A stretch of DNA of 64,000 nt, taken from Flavobacteriales bacterium (GTDB taxonomy: Bacteria; Bacteroidota; Bacteroidia; JACJYZ01). Both the position numbers and the translations under genes were made by a program. Shown piece by piece: positions 1 through 7,905 of the stretch. Under the pieces are notes generated by a model. It saw only the letters and a program-made list of their open reading frames with translations. It was not told the DNA's origin and did no database searches. Every line of letters begins with the position of its first letter. The first letter of the stretch is position 1. The stretch covers positions 248,001 through 312,000 of the forward strand of contig JACJYZ010000003.1 in NCBI GenBank assembly GCA_020635855.1. The letters are read 5' to 3'.

Positions 1-2
1 AA

Positions 3-1010
3 AGGAATCAGTTTGATTTTATCCCCAATGCTCTTTTCGACATACTTTCCAAGGACCAAGGAAAAACGGCAAATGAAATTAAGTCCAATTACACCCGCAA
101 TCAGATTGAAATCATTGACGATTATTTGACGTTTCTGGAAAATAAAAACTATGTTTTTTGGACATCTGAACCTCACCTATTTCCTGATATTGACAGGAGT
201 TTTGAAACACCCTCTGTTATCACAAATGCAATTATCGAGGCTGGTCAATACCTCCTAAAAAACATTGATAGCATCATCGATCAGCTAGATGATCTTGGGT
301 GCAAAGCGTTGGAGATACGAGCTTACAATCCAATTGATTTTGAAGATATTGAAAAAATCACTTCTGCCTCATCATTGAGCAAGATCAGAACCATTCATAT
401 TATTTTAAAACATAACGAACACATTTCCTCCTCCCAATACAAATCACTACATGAAATGAACCCGAGAATACGCAGCATTTGCATTCATTCATCTCCTGAG
501 GATAGGCAGGAATCTCTGGATTTTTCAGGCAACCTCACACTGTCATTCACTTCAACAACGGTAAGTAGTGAAAAATGCTGTGGACTTATCCACCCCAACT
601 ATTTCACTCCAAATTTACATGCACTAATAGAATCCCAAGAAAACAACTCATGCCTGAATCGAAAAGTAGCAATTACGCAACAAGGCAACATAACAAATTG
701 CCCATCCATGAATCACAGCTTTGGCTGTATTGAAACAAAAACCATTAGAGATGTTGTTACAGAGGATGAATTTCAATCAATGTGGAGGATACGCAAAGAC
801 CAGGTGAAGGTCTGTCAGGACTGTGAATTCAGACATATATGTACAGACTGCCGTGCCTATGTGGAAGACCCGGAGGATTTACATAGCAAACCGCTCAAAT
901 GTGGCTACGATCCCTACAATGGCAAATGGGAAGATTGGAGTGCAAATCCGTTAAAACAAAAGGCAATTGAATACTATGATCTAAAGACGATAACGGAGCA
1001 GGTTTCATGA
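3..1010 (+). CDS. gwsS: SPASM-domain peptide maturase, grasp-with-spasm system (5' end outside window)
   Basis: The reading frame is open to the left edge, so the protein is cut; about 335 residues are visible. The C-terminal half carries the SPASM-type cysteine pattern: a Cys-Cys pair, an NSCLN/NCPS pair in the segment reading VAITQQGNITNCPS, then CQDCEFRHICTDC and a last Cys in LKCGYDP. These would bind auxiliary iron-sulfur clusters. The order of motifs matches my memory of grasp-with-spasm maturases, which pair with an ATP-grasp enzyme to modify a ribosomal peptide. No CX3CX2C radical-SAM motif is visible in the part present. The stop overlaps the start of the C39 exporter by four bases (ATGA), so the two are co-translated. 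The gene is clearly more AT-rich than the exporter genes, suggesting separate acquisition. The partner ATP-grasp gene and precursor peptide would lie upstream, outside the window. Confidence 0.8.
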   Translation, partial: RNQFDFIPNALFDILSKDQGKTANEIKSNYTRNQIEIIDDYLTFLENKNYVFWTSEPHLFPDIDRSFETPSVITNAIIEAGQYLLKNIDSIIDQLDDLGCKALEIRAYNPIDFEDIEKITSASSLSKIRTIHIILKHNEHISSSQYKSLHEMNPRIRSICIHSSPEDRQESLDFSGNLTLSFTSTTVSSEKCCGLIHPNYFTPNLHALIESQENNSCLNRKVAITQQGNITNCPSMNHSFGCIETKTIRDVVTEDEFQSMWRIRKDQVKVCQDCEFRHICTDCRAYVEDPEDLHSKPLKCGYDPYNGKWEDWSANPLKQKAIEYYDLKTITEQVS

Positions 1011-3208
1011 AGAAGTTTTCTTTTTATCGTCAATCAGATGCAATGGACTGCGGTCCTACCTGCCTTCGCATGATCGCGAAGCATTATGGCCGTGCAATAT
1101 CCCTTGAAAAACTCAAACGTATCTCGGAGACCACCCGCCTGGGCGCTAACTTAAGGAACATTTCGGATGCCGCAGAAGGCATTGGGTTTCGTAGCCTAGG
1201 GGTAAAAACAGATTTCAACAAACTCAAAGAAGACGCACCACTTCCCTGCATCCTTCATTGGAACCAAAACCACTTTGTGGTTCTGTATAAAATTAAACGG
1301 GATACCCTGTACGTCGCTGACCCCGGGCACGGTCTGTTAAAATTCTCCACAAACGAGTTCATGGGCAACTGGACGGGTCAATCGACCACCGACGAAACCA
1401 ACAAGGGCGTGGCACTTCTTCTGGAACCCACCCCCCGGTTGCGCCAGAGCGAGGAAGACGATCATGCTTCCCGCAAAGGTTTTTCTTTTCTTTCCCAATA
1501 CCTGTTCCGGTACAAGAAGTTCATCCTCCAACTCTGTCTGGGCCTTTTGGCCGGCAGCCTGCTGAACCTGATCTTTCCTTTCCTCACCCAGAGCATCGTT
1601 GACATCGGTATCCAGAACCGCGACATCAATTTCATCTACCTGATTCTGCTGGCTCAACTGCTGCTCTTCATGGGCCGGGCTTCCATCGAGGTCATCCGCG
1701 GATGGATCTTACTACACCTCAGCACACGCATCAACATCTCCCTGGTGTCCGACTTCTTCATCAAGCTGATGAACCTGCCCATTTCCTATTTCGACGTGAA
1801 GGTCACCGGCGACATCATGCAACGCATCAACGACCACCGCAGGATCGAGAACCTGCTGACTACCACTTCTCTCAACACCCTGTTCTCTTTTTTCAACCTC
1901 ATCGTATTCGGCGCCGTGCTGGCCTGGTACGATCCGCGCATCTTCTTCATCTTCCTGGCCGGGAGCACTCTCTACATCACATGGGTACTGGTCTTTCTTA
2001 AACGCCGAAAAGACCTCGACTATAAACGTTTTTCCCGTTCCAGCGAAGAACAGAGCAAGGTGATTGAACTGATCAACGGCATGCAGGAAATCAAGCTGCA
2101 CAATGCCGAGAAACAGAAGCGCTGGTCATGGGAACATCTCCAGGCAAGGCTATACAAGATCGCCATTAAGAGCCTGGCCCTAGAACAAACCCAATCCACC
2201 GGCTCTTCTTTTATCAACGAATTGAAGAACATCATGGTCACCGTGTTTGCCGCCAAGCTGGTTATCGACGGGGACATTACGCTGGGGATGATGCTATCCA
2301 TCTCCTTTATCACCGGACAACTCAACGGTCCCATCCTGCAACTGGTCAATTTTGTCTACACCGCACAGGATGCCCGCATCGCTTTGGAACGACTCTCGGA
2401 GATCCACAACAAGGAGGATGAAGAGGATGAGCGTAGCCATAAGGTATCGCATGTGCCTGGAGGAGACATTGTCCTAAAGAATGTGTCCTTCAGGTATGCG
2501 GGCGGAATTAAACCCGTGTTGCAACACCTTCACCTGACCATCCCGGATGGGAAGATCACCGCCATCGTCGGCTCCAGCGGCAGCGGCAAGACCACCCTGA
2601 TGAAACTGCTGCTGAAATTCTACCAACCACAGGAGGGGGAAATAAAACTGGGCAGCATCGCCCTTGATAACATTGCTCATCAAGCCTGGCGGGAACGTTG
2701 CGGCGTAGTGATGCAAGAAGGTTTTATCTTTAATGATACCATCGCCAACAACATCGCCGTGGGTGCCGAACATGTGGACCCGGAACGGCTGGTGCGTGCG
2801 GCGGAAACGGCCAACATCCGTTCTTTCATCGAAGAATTGCCCCTGGGCTACAACACCAAGATCGGTATGGAGGGTTTGGGTCTCAGTACCGGGCAGAAAC
2901 AACGCATCCTGATCGCACGTGCAGTCTACAAGAACCCGGAGATGATCCTGTTCGATGAAGCCACCAGCGCGCTGGATGCGGAGAATGAACGACAGATCAT
3001 GTTCAACCTGGAAGCTTTTATGAAAGGACGGACCGCCGTTGTGATTGCCCACCGACTGAGCACGGTCAAGCATGCTGATCAGATCGTGGTGCTGGACAAT
3101 GGAAAGATCATTGAACTGGGTACACATGATGAACTGGTGGAAGCACGGGGAAGGTATTTTCATCTTGTGAAGAACCAACTGCAACTGGAAAAACTGGATG
3201 ATAATTGA
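1007..3208 (+). CDS. Peptidase-containing ABC transporter (C39 bacteriocin-processing exporter)
   Basis: A 733-residue fused exporter. Residues 1-150 are a C39 cysteine peptidase with Gln9 (oxyanion), catalytic Cys15 in MDCGPTC, the His of NHFVVLY and Asp of VADPGHG; it would cut a leader after a double-glycine motif during export. Residues about 165-440 are the six-helix ABC membrane domain. The ATPase follows: Walker A GSSGSGKTT near 522-530, signature LSTGQ near 625 and Walker B MILFDEA near 646. It sits directly after the SPASM maturase with an ATGA overlap and before the HlyD-type adaptor, so it is the exporter of the modified peptide. The length is normal for the family and all catalytic residues are present. 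Confidence 0.93.
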   Translation: MKKFSFYRQSDAMDCGPTCLRMIAKHYGRAISLEKLKRISETTRLGANLRNISDAAEGIGFRSLGVKTDFNKLKEDAPLPCILHWNQNHFVVLYKIKRDTLYVADPGHGLLKFSTNEFMGNWTGQSTTDETNKGVALLLEPTPRLRQSEEDDHASRKGFSFLSQYLFRYKKFILQLCLGLLAGSLLNLIFPFLTQSIVDIGIQNRDINFIYLILLAQLLLFMGRASIEVIRGWILLHLSTRINISLVSDFFIKLMNLPISYFDVKVTGDIMQRINDHRRIENLLTTTSLNTLFSFFNLIVFGAVLAWYDPRIFFIFLAGSTLYITWVLVFLKRRKDLDYKRFSRSSEEQSKVIELINGMQEIKLHNAEKQKRWSWEHLQARLYKIAIKSLALEQTQSTGSSFINELKNIMVTVFAAKLVIDGDITLGMMLSISFITGQLNGPILQLVNFVYTAQDARIALERLSEIHNKEDEEDERSHKVSHVPGGDIVLKNVSFRYAGGIKPVLQHLHLTIPDGKITAIVGSSGSGKTTLMKLLLKFYQPQEGEIKLGSIALDNIAHQAWRERCGVVMQEGFIFNDTIANNIAVGAEHVDPERLVRAAETANIRSFIEELPLGYNTKIGMEGLGLSTGQKQRILIARAVYKNPEMILFDEATSALDAENERQIMFNLEAFMKGRTAVVIAHRLSTVKHADQIVVLDNGKIIELGTHDELVEARGRYFHLVKNQLQLEKLDDN

Positions 3209-3242
3209 AAATTGAAAAGGGAAAATTGAAGATGGAAAATGG
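3203..3242 (+). repeat. Left arm of inverted repeat flanking the four-helix-bundle gene
   Basis: An A-rich 40-base segment built from AATTGAAAATTGAAAAGGG followed by AAAATTGAAGATGG and AAAATGG. Its reverse complement recurs at 3640-3672 with one substitution in the first 26 bases and a five-base gap. It overlaps the exporter stop codon and contains the ATG of the four-helix-bundle gene. Confidence 0.85.
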
Positions 3243-3615
3243 CCGCAAACCGAATCAGGTGAGGGATATGAGTTTTGCATTTGCACTGGATGCTGTGAAA
3301 ACATACAAAGAAATTGTCAGGGAGCAGAGGGAATATGTATTGTCCAAACAATGGCTGCGCTCAGCAACATCCATCGGGGCCAATGTACAGGAAGCTGAAC
3401 ACGCTGAAAGTCGAGCTGATTTCACTCACAAACATGCCATCGCGTTGAAGGAAGCCAATGAAAGCAGATACTGGATGGAACTGTTGTATCAATCCGGGTA
3501 TATGTCGCGGGAAGCATATTCCTTGCTGAATGACAAAAACATTCAACTCATCAAACTCCTTGCAGCCATAGTTAAGAAATCAAAATTGAAAAGTGAAAAT
3601 TCGAAAGAGGTATGA
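3232..3615 (+). CDS. Four-helix bundle protein (S23/IVP family)
   Basis: A 127-residue helical protein of the four-helix-bundle family first known from 23S rRNA intervening sequences (TIGR02436-like). Recognisable features are the conserved ATSIGANVQEA segment, then KHAIALKEANES and YWMELL, all in amphipathic helices. The function of the family is not established. I prefer the ATG at 3232, with GGG/AAGGGA upstream, to a TTG at 3205. The gene interrupts an otherwise tight exporter/adaptor operon and lies between arms of an inverted repeat, so it looks like a later insertion rather than part of the peptide pathway. Confidence 0.88.
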   Translation: MENGRKPNQVRDMSFAFALDAVKTYKEIVREQREYVLSKQWLRSATSIGANVQEAEHAESRADFTHKHAIALKEANESRYWMELLYQSGYMSREAYSLLNDKNIQLIKLLAAIVKKSKLKSENSKEV

Positions 3616-3639
3616 ATCATGAAGAAATACGTTGCCTCA

Positions 3640-3672
3640 CCATTTTCAATTTTCCCTTTTCAATCTTCAATT
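3640..3672 (+). repeat. Right arm of inverted repeat flanking the four-helix-bundle gene
   Basis: T-rich 33-base segment, the reverse complement of 3203-3242 apart from one substitution and a five-base deletion. It is in frame with the HlyD-family gene and would add an artificial FQFSLFN-type N-terminus if translated. Confidence 0.85.
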
Positions 3673-3679
3673 AAATAAC

Positions 3680-4969
3680 GTGCCTGAACAAACAGACCAT
3701 ATCCACCTGCGCAGCGAAGAAGTCCAGGACATCCTGGGGAAAACACCATCGTGGATGATTCGCTGGGGTACGGCCATGATCCTTGGACTGATCCTGATGC
3801 TGGTGTTTCTTTCCTGGTTCATCCGCTACCCGGATGTGATTGCCGGACCAGTCATGGTCACCACCGAAACCCCACCAGTGAAATTGGTCTCCAACAGTTC
3901 AGGGAAATTGATCAGGCTTTTTCATCGGGATGGAACCATTGTAAAGGAGGGTGAGCCACTGGCCGAAATTGAAAACAACATGACACGGGAAGGCATGATG
4001 TTTCTGGATTCCCTGCTGCCGGATGTGGACCGGTTGCTGGCAAGTAAAACCGATTGGGTAGCTTTCAATGATCACGATCTTGTTTTCGGTAGCCTTCAGC
4101 AGGATTACCAATCGCTCAAAACCGCCTGCACTGAATACGCCCAATGGCGCAATGATCCGTACGGCGTGGAACAGATCGGCAAACTGAAGAACAAGATCAC
4201 GCACTACCGGCAACTGATCGCCATCATGAAAGACCAGGCAGCCCTGTCCGAAAAAGAACTGAGAAATGCCACGGAGACCTACCATGCCAACCAGAAGTTG
4301 TACAAAGAAGGTGTGTATTCCAAAAAAGATTTCTTTGACCGTGAATCGGCCTACCGGCAGAAACAGCAAACCGTGGAAGAACAGAAGAAGGCGATGACCC
4401 AGAACGCTATTGCCCTGAACGATCTGGAAAGCCAGTTACTTGATGCCGAACATGCACGTACCGAAACCGAGCGCAAGTACAGGGAAGATATCCGGCGCGG
4501 ATTGGCCAGCCTGAGAAACGGAATCCAATCCTGGGAGCAAAATTTTCTGTTACGCTCTCCCATCTCCGGTAAGCTGAGTTACCTGTCCAACCTGAGTACC
4601 AGTCAACACGTCAACAGTGGTGATGCCCTGTTTGCCGTCATCCCGGAAAGTGAAAGCTACACCGCCTGGATGGAACTACCTTCTCAAGGGGCAGGTAAGG
4701 TCAGAAGCGGACAACAGGTACAGATCGCTTTTCAGGATTACCCTTCCCACGAGTATGGACGCATTGCCGGGCAAGTCGTTTCTCTCTCATTGATCCCCAA
4801 CGGCAACACCTACAGGGCGGAGATCCGGTTAACCGATGGTTTGGAATCCACCTACCACAGAAAGCTGGCTTACAAACCGGAAATGAAGGGAACCGCCGAA
4901 GTGGTAACGGATGATCTTCGGCTGATGGACAGGGTGTTCAACCGGTTCAGGGAGGTGTTGAAGCGGTAA
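3680..4969 (+). CDS. HlyD-family secretion adaptor of the peptide exporter
   Basis: A 429-residue membrane-fusion protein. Residues about 24-48 form one transmembrane helix (LGLILMLVFLSWFIRYPDVI). Then comes the first half of a lipoyl/barrel domain (GPVMVTTETPPVKLVSNSSG, with KEGEPLAEIEN), a long coiled coil, and the second half with LLRSPISGKLSYL and a C-terminal beta domain. It would connect the C39 ABC transporter to the outer membrane. A longer frame begins at 3632, but its first 16 codons come from the inverted repeat. The GTG at 3680 gives VPEQTDHIHLRSEEVQ, which looks like the native start. No outer-membrane TolC-like gene follows in the window. Confidence 0.88.
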   Translation: MPEQTDHIHLRSEEVQDILGKTPSWMIRWGTAMILGLILMLVFLSWFIRYPDVIAGPVMVTTETPPVKLVSNSSGKLIRLFHRDGTIVKEGEPLAEIENNMTREGMMFLDSLLPDVDRLLASKTDWVAFNDHDLVFGSLQQDYQSLKTACTEYAQWRNDPYGVEQIGKLKNKITHYRQLIAIMKDQAALSEKELRNATETYHANQKLYKEGVYSKKDFFDRESAYRQKQQTVEEQKKAMTQNAIALNDLESQLLDAEHARTETERKYREDIRRGLASLRNGIQSWEQNFLLRSPISGKLSYLSNLSTSQHVNSGDALFAVIPESESYTAWMELPSQGAGKVRSGQQVQIAFQDYPSHEYGRIAGQVVSLSLIPNGNTYRAEIRLTDGLESTYHRKLAYKPEMKGTAEVVTDDLRLMDRVFNRFREVLKR

Positions 4970-5100
4970 AGAGGTATTCCATTGAATGCTTACACAAACC
5001 GTCAATGACCCTTTCCTTCCCGCCAACAATTACCCGCTTATTCCCCAATCACTTACCCTGATCAAATCGTCAATTTGACGGTTCGAATGGATGTCGGTCA

Positions 5101-5168
5101 GCTCCACCCCTGAAGTAGAAAAAGCCCGATGATCACTCATCGGGCTTTTTCTACTTCAGGGGTGGAGC
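5101..5168 (+). terminator. Perfect 32-bp inverted repeat, probable terminator of the exporter operon
   Basis: Positions 5101-5132 and 5137-5168 are perfect reverse complements around a TCAC loop. The inner part (AAAGCCCGATGA ... TCATCGGGCTTTTT) has the form of a rho-independent terminator read on either strand. The outer arms (GCTCCACCCCTGAAGTAG) make it longer than a normal terminator. A second hairpin, GCCTCG...CGAGGC, follows immediately. Confidence 0.75.
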
Positions 5169-5283
5169 CTCGAAGCGAACGAGGCACGAGTTCTGCTGCG
5201 GGGCAGTTATTCAATTTATAAAGGTAGCATTATGTGCTCCCGAACCTAAGTCAAACAGAACCCCAAAATCTGATGAAAAGGAG

Positions 5284-5565
5284 ATGGTTGAAATTCATTT
5301 CCAGGAGGGATTTGAACATGCGGATGTACGTGTGGTGGTTGGCGACAGCGTGGTGTTTTCAAAAACACTGACAACCGAAGCGCAATTAGGCTTGGCCGGT
5401 GTTTACGAACTGGATGTTCGCCACGTGAAAAATTGCCGGTTGGTTGTGGATGACAAGCAGCTGGCGTACTCATTCAAACCCGGTTGCCCGTTTCTGGGCG
5501 TCACGTTTGCATCGGAAACCGGCATTATGGTGGAATGCAGCGCTGCCAGGTTTTTGTATGATTAG
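5284..5565 (+). CDS. Small hypothetical protein, beta-rich
   Basis: A 93-residue ORF that I do not recognise. It reads as alternating hydrophobic and polar residues (VRVVVGDSVVF, YELDVRHV, CRLVVDDKQLAYSF), as expected of a beta-sandwich, and has no signal peptide or membrane segment. An AAGGAG lies immediately before the ATG. It stands alone between the terminator at 5101 and a repeat-rich region. It could be a genuine small gene or a remnant; the compositional pattern favours a real gene. Confidence 0.5.
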   Translation: MVEIHFQEGFEHADVRVVVGDSVVFSKTLTTEAQLGLAGVYELDVRHVKNCRLVVDDKQLAYSFKPGCPFLGVTFASETGIMVECSAARFLYD

Positions 5566-5644
5566 GGTGGAGGGGGGGGCTGGTGCGGATACCGTTATTC
5601 GTGCCAGAGGGCTTATCCGAGGCGGGGAGCCCAATCCCATCTGC

Positions 5645-5754
5645 ATTGAATGTTTATAGAAGATGGCATGGGTGCGATGATGTACGACCCCGTTGGGGTC
5701 GCAGAATTCCCCGGTGTTCGTATTTTCTATAAACGTTGAATCCCTCCGGGATTC
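5645..5754 (+). repeat. Intergenic palindromic element
   Basis: ATTGAATGTTTATAGAA at 5645-5661 pairs with TTCTATAAACGTTGAAT at 5724-5740 (two mismatches). Two smaller hairpins are nested or adjacent: GACCCC/GGGGTC (5686-5700) and GAATCCC/GGGATTC (5738-5754). It is non-coding and resembles a dispersed structured repeat. Together with 5566-5644 and 5755-5837, where I see no gene, it fills the gap before the cold-shock operon. Confidence 0.6.
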
Positions 5755-5837
5755 TTTCTTTCATCGATGGATGTCTATCCCCCGTTCACAAACACAAATC
5801 TGTTTACCTTCAGGCGGGCCCTTAAATCGGTAGGCGC

Positions 5838-5895
5838 GCTGTATGCTCTTGCTGTATGCTGTTGCTGTATGCTCTTGCTGTATTTGCTGTATGCT
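5838..5895 (+). repeat. GCTGTATGCT-type repeat, copy 1
   Basis: Five overlapping copies of a GCTGTATGCTSTT-like unit in direct orientation. The same unit recurs at 7906-7936, 10994-11023 (opposite strand) and 11967-11999. The last copy carries the TTTG of the promoter at 5883. Confidence 0.8.
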
Positions 5896-5913
5896 AATAA
5901 TTCCGTATCTTTG
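5883..5913 (+). promoter_or_regulatory. Promoter of the helicase-cspA operon
   Basis: TTTG (5883-5886), a 19-base spacer and TATCTTTG (5906-5913) match the Bacteroidota primary sigma consensus TTTG-N19-TAnnTTTG exactly. Transcription would start near 5920, giving a leader of about 160-200 bases before the helicase gene. Confidence 0.75.
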
Positions 5914-5919
5914 CCACCG

Positions 5920-6121
5920 AGCAGATGACATAGGTACGTCAAGCGAAGAATCAATATCCGTTCCGGATTTCCTTTCTTTCTCGTATTTGGGTCATTTAAG
6001 ACCTGAAGCTTTCACACAGTTTTAGAAGAAGAGCCCCGGCCACTCACCGGTTGGCAAGCGATGCAAGGGCGAACCCTTGTCAATAGGGAAGGGCTTTAAG
6101 CCTTGCCCATATGATTGTATT
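5920..6121 (+). promoter_or_regulatory. Structured 5' leader of the cold-shock operon
   Basis: Between the promoter and the helicase coding region lie a CCGG...CCGG pairing (6035-6049), a CAAGGG-CGAA-CCCTTG stem-loop (6064-6079) and a GGGAAGGGCTTTAAGCCTTGCCC stem with one mismatch (6086-6108). Long structured leaders are typical of cold-induced mRNAs, where folding controls translation. The TTG proposed as the helicase start lies inside the second stem, so the coding part may start later. Confidence 0.5.
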
Positions 6122-7339
6122 TTGAGAACAAGACAACAACAAAAAAGAAGAAAGCCGGGACAACGTCCAGCCAACCAACCACCCCGCGGATACCGCAATG
6201 GGAAAAGAAGATCTGCCAAAGCCAAGTTGGGGCAAAGCCTTGACCCCGAAACATTGATAAAAAAAGCCGAACCCAGATCCGAAACCAAATACGACAGCGG
6301 CAGAACCATTGATAACCTGCCACTGGATCAACGCCTCACAGACCGGATCAGGAAAAAAGGGTTTGAAAGACTTACCCCCATCCAGGACCAAAGCCTGGAA
6401 CCCCTCATTCAGGGGCAGAATCTCATGGGAATAGCACAGACCGGTACGGGAAAGACCGGCGCTTTTTTGATTCCCGTGATCCATCGGCTGCTGACCGAAC
6501 CCAACCGGCACCAGGCACTGGTGTTGGTTCCTACGAGGGAACTGGCATTGCAGGTGCAGGAAGAATTCGATAGCCTGTCTCAAGGCCTTGGACTCCGCCG
6601 CACCACCCTGATCGGTGGCACCAGTTTGCACACCGACAGACAGCGATTGAAAAAAGGCAACCACGTGATCATCGGTACGCCGGGTCGCGTGCAGGACCAC
6701 ATCGACAATGGTGGCCTGCGCCTTCACACGTTCACCACATTTATCCTGGATGAGTTCGACCGCATGCTTGATATGGGTTTCATCCGCAACGTGAACAGGA
6801 TTCACGCGGAAATGAAAAACCTGAAGCAAACCGTTCTGTTTTCCGCCACGGAAAGTGCCAGCCAGCGTAAGGACATAGACCGATTGTTGCGCAATCCTGT
6901 TGAAGTACGGGTGTCATCCGGCAACCGCACATCAGATCATATCGAACAGGACGTGGTTCGCATCATGCCCGGCGAAGATAAGTTCAGCATAATGCTGAAC
7001 CTGATCCAACAAGATGGCTTCGAGCGGGTGCTGGTATTCGAAGAAACAAAACGAAGCGTGAGCAAACTGGCGCTCAAACTAAAGAAAGCCGGTGTTTCAG
7101 TGGATGAAATTCACGGGAATAAAACCCAGGCGTCGCGAAAAAGAGCGTTGGATAAATTCCGGGCCGGGAATATTAAGGTGCTCGTTGCTACGGATGTTGC
7201 CGCACGGGGTATTGACGTAGACGATGTATCACATGTGATTAATTACCGGGTTCCTGTGAACCGGGAAAGCTATATACACCGGATCGGTAGAACGGGTCGG
7301 GCCGGGAGACAGGGCATTGCATTAACCCTGGTGGATTGA
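6077..7339 (+). CDS. DEAD-box ATP-dependent RNA helicase, RhlE-like
   Basis: A complete DEAD-box core: Q motif (FERLTPIQ), motif I AQTGTGKT, Ia PTRELALQ, Ib TPGR, motif II DEFD in place of DEAD, motif III SAT, motif V VATDVAARGIDV and motif VI HRIGRTGRAGR. It unwinds RNA, probably in ribosome assembly or mRNA decay in the cold, given the cold-shock gene 49 bases downstream. The N-terminus has a basic tail (RTRQQQKRRKPGQRP). The protein stops soon after motif VI, so it lacks the usual C-terminal tail. The start is uncertain: TTG at 6077 gives 420 residues, while TTG at 6122 would place the start after the leader hairpins. No in-frame ATG exists near here. Confidence 0.9.
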   Translation: MSIGKGFKPCPYDCILRTRQQQKRRKPGQRPANQPPRGYRNGKRRSAKAKLGQSLDPETLIKKAEPRSETKYDSGRTIDNLPLDQRLTDRIRKKGFERLTPIQDQSLEPLIQGQNLMGIAQTGTGKTGAFLIPVIHRLLTEPNRHQALVLVPTRELALQVQEEFDSLSQGLGLRRTTLIGGTSLHTDRQRLKKGNHVIIGTPGRVQDHIDNGGLRLHTFTTFILDEFDRMLDMGFIRNVNRIHAEMKNLKQTVLFSATESASQRKDIDRLLRNPVEVRVSSGNRTSDHIEQDVVRIMPGEDKFSIMLNLIQQDGFERVLVFEETKRSVSKLALKLKKAGVSVDEIHGNKTQASRKRALDKFRAGNIKVLVATDVAARGIDVDDVSHVINYRVPVNRESYIHRIGRTGRAGRQGIALTLVD

Positions 7340-7388
7340 ACATCCGTTCTCTTATTCACAAACAATTAAATATTCAAAACAAGTAACA

Positions 7389-7577
7389 ATGGAAAAAGGA
7401 ACAGTAAAATTCTTCAATGAGTCCAAAGGATTCGGATTCATCACAATGGAAGACAAACGCGACATCTTCGTGCACGTAACCGCGTTGCAGGAGGAAATCC
7501 GCGAGAATGACGAAGTTGTCTTCGAAGTGGAAGAAGGAAAAAAAGGCCTGAATGCAGTGAATGTAAGACTGGCCTAA
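7389..7577 (+). CDS. Cold-shock protein, CspA family
   Basis: A 62-residue single cold-shock domain with RNP1 KGFGFI and RNP2 DIFVH and the usual five-strand barrel length. It binds single-stranded RNA and DNA as an RNA chaperone. It lies 49 bases after the helicase and before a strong terminator, so the two probably share one mRNA. Compared with E. coli CspA it is slightly short and has an acidic second half (ENDEVVFEVEEGKKG). Confidence 0.95.
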   Translation: MEKGTVKFFNESKGFGFITMEDKRDIFVHVTALQEEIRENDEVVFEVEEGKKGLNAVNVRLA

Positions 7578-7591
7578 CCTGAACAAATCCA

Positions 7592-7634
7592 CACCCTACC
7601 GGTAGGAAGCATTCCCGCCGGTAGGGTGTTTTTT
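7592..7634 (+). terminator. Rho-independent terminator after cspA
   Basis: CACCCTACCGG (7592-7602) pairs with CCGGTAGGGTG (7618-7628), followed by a T-rich run. It ends the helicase-cspA transcript. Confidence 0.9.
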
Positions 7635-7663
7635 ATTTTATATCCCACCCAAACCGGAACCAC

Positions 7664-7834
7664 ATGGCCAAAACGAACTACTCTTTTAACAAAAGAAAAA
7701 AGGAGCTTGACAAGAAGAAAAAAAAGGAAGCCAAGCTCAAACAGAAACTAGAGCGTAAGAAACTCAAAGCCGAAGGAGGTGTGGATGATGCGGACGAAAA
7801 TGATGCCACCGGGTCCTCCGATGAAGAAGAGTAG
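7664..7834 (+). CDS. Lysine-rich/acidic microprotein downstream of cspA
   Basis: A 56-residue ORF starting at ATG 7664 and ending at TAG 7834. Its N-terminal two thirds are almost pure Lys/Glu/Arg coil (FNKRKKELDKKKKKEAKL). The last 18 residues are acidic (DDADENDATGSSDEEE). From memory, many Bacteroidota carry similar basic Lys/Glu proteins next to or fused to cold-shock domains, so an RNA-related role is plausible, but that is inference. The cspA terminator lies in between, so expression may depend on readthrough. Confidence 0.6.
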   Translation: MAKTNYSFNKRKKELDKKKKKEAKLKQKLERKKLKAEGGVDDADENDATGSSDEEE

Positions 7835-7905
7835 CCGCACCTAACCATTGCGTGACTGACAAACGCACACTTTCCTCTCTTGCTTGCTAGAGGTACGATG
7901 CCCCC

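Noticed and set aside
3632..3679. A longer start for the HlyD-family gene
   Set aside because: The added codons come from the inverted repeat and encode an atypical N-terminus; GTG 3680 is the better start.
5843..6025. A 60-codon ORF beginning in the GCTGTATGCT repeat
   Set aside because: It is repeat-encoded (MLLLYAVAVCSCC) and runs through the promoter of the helicase operon.
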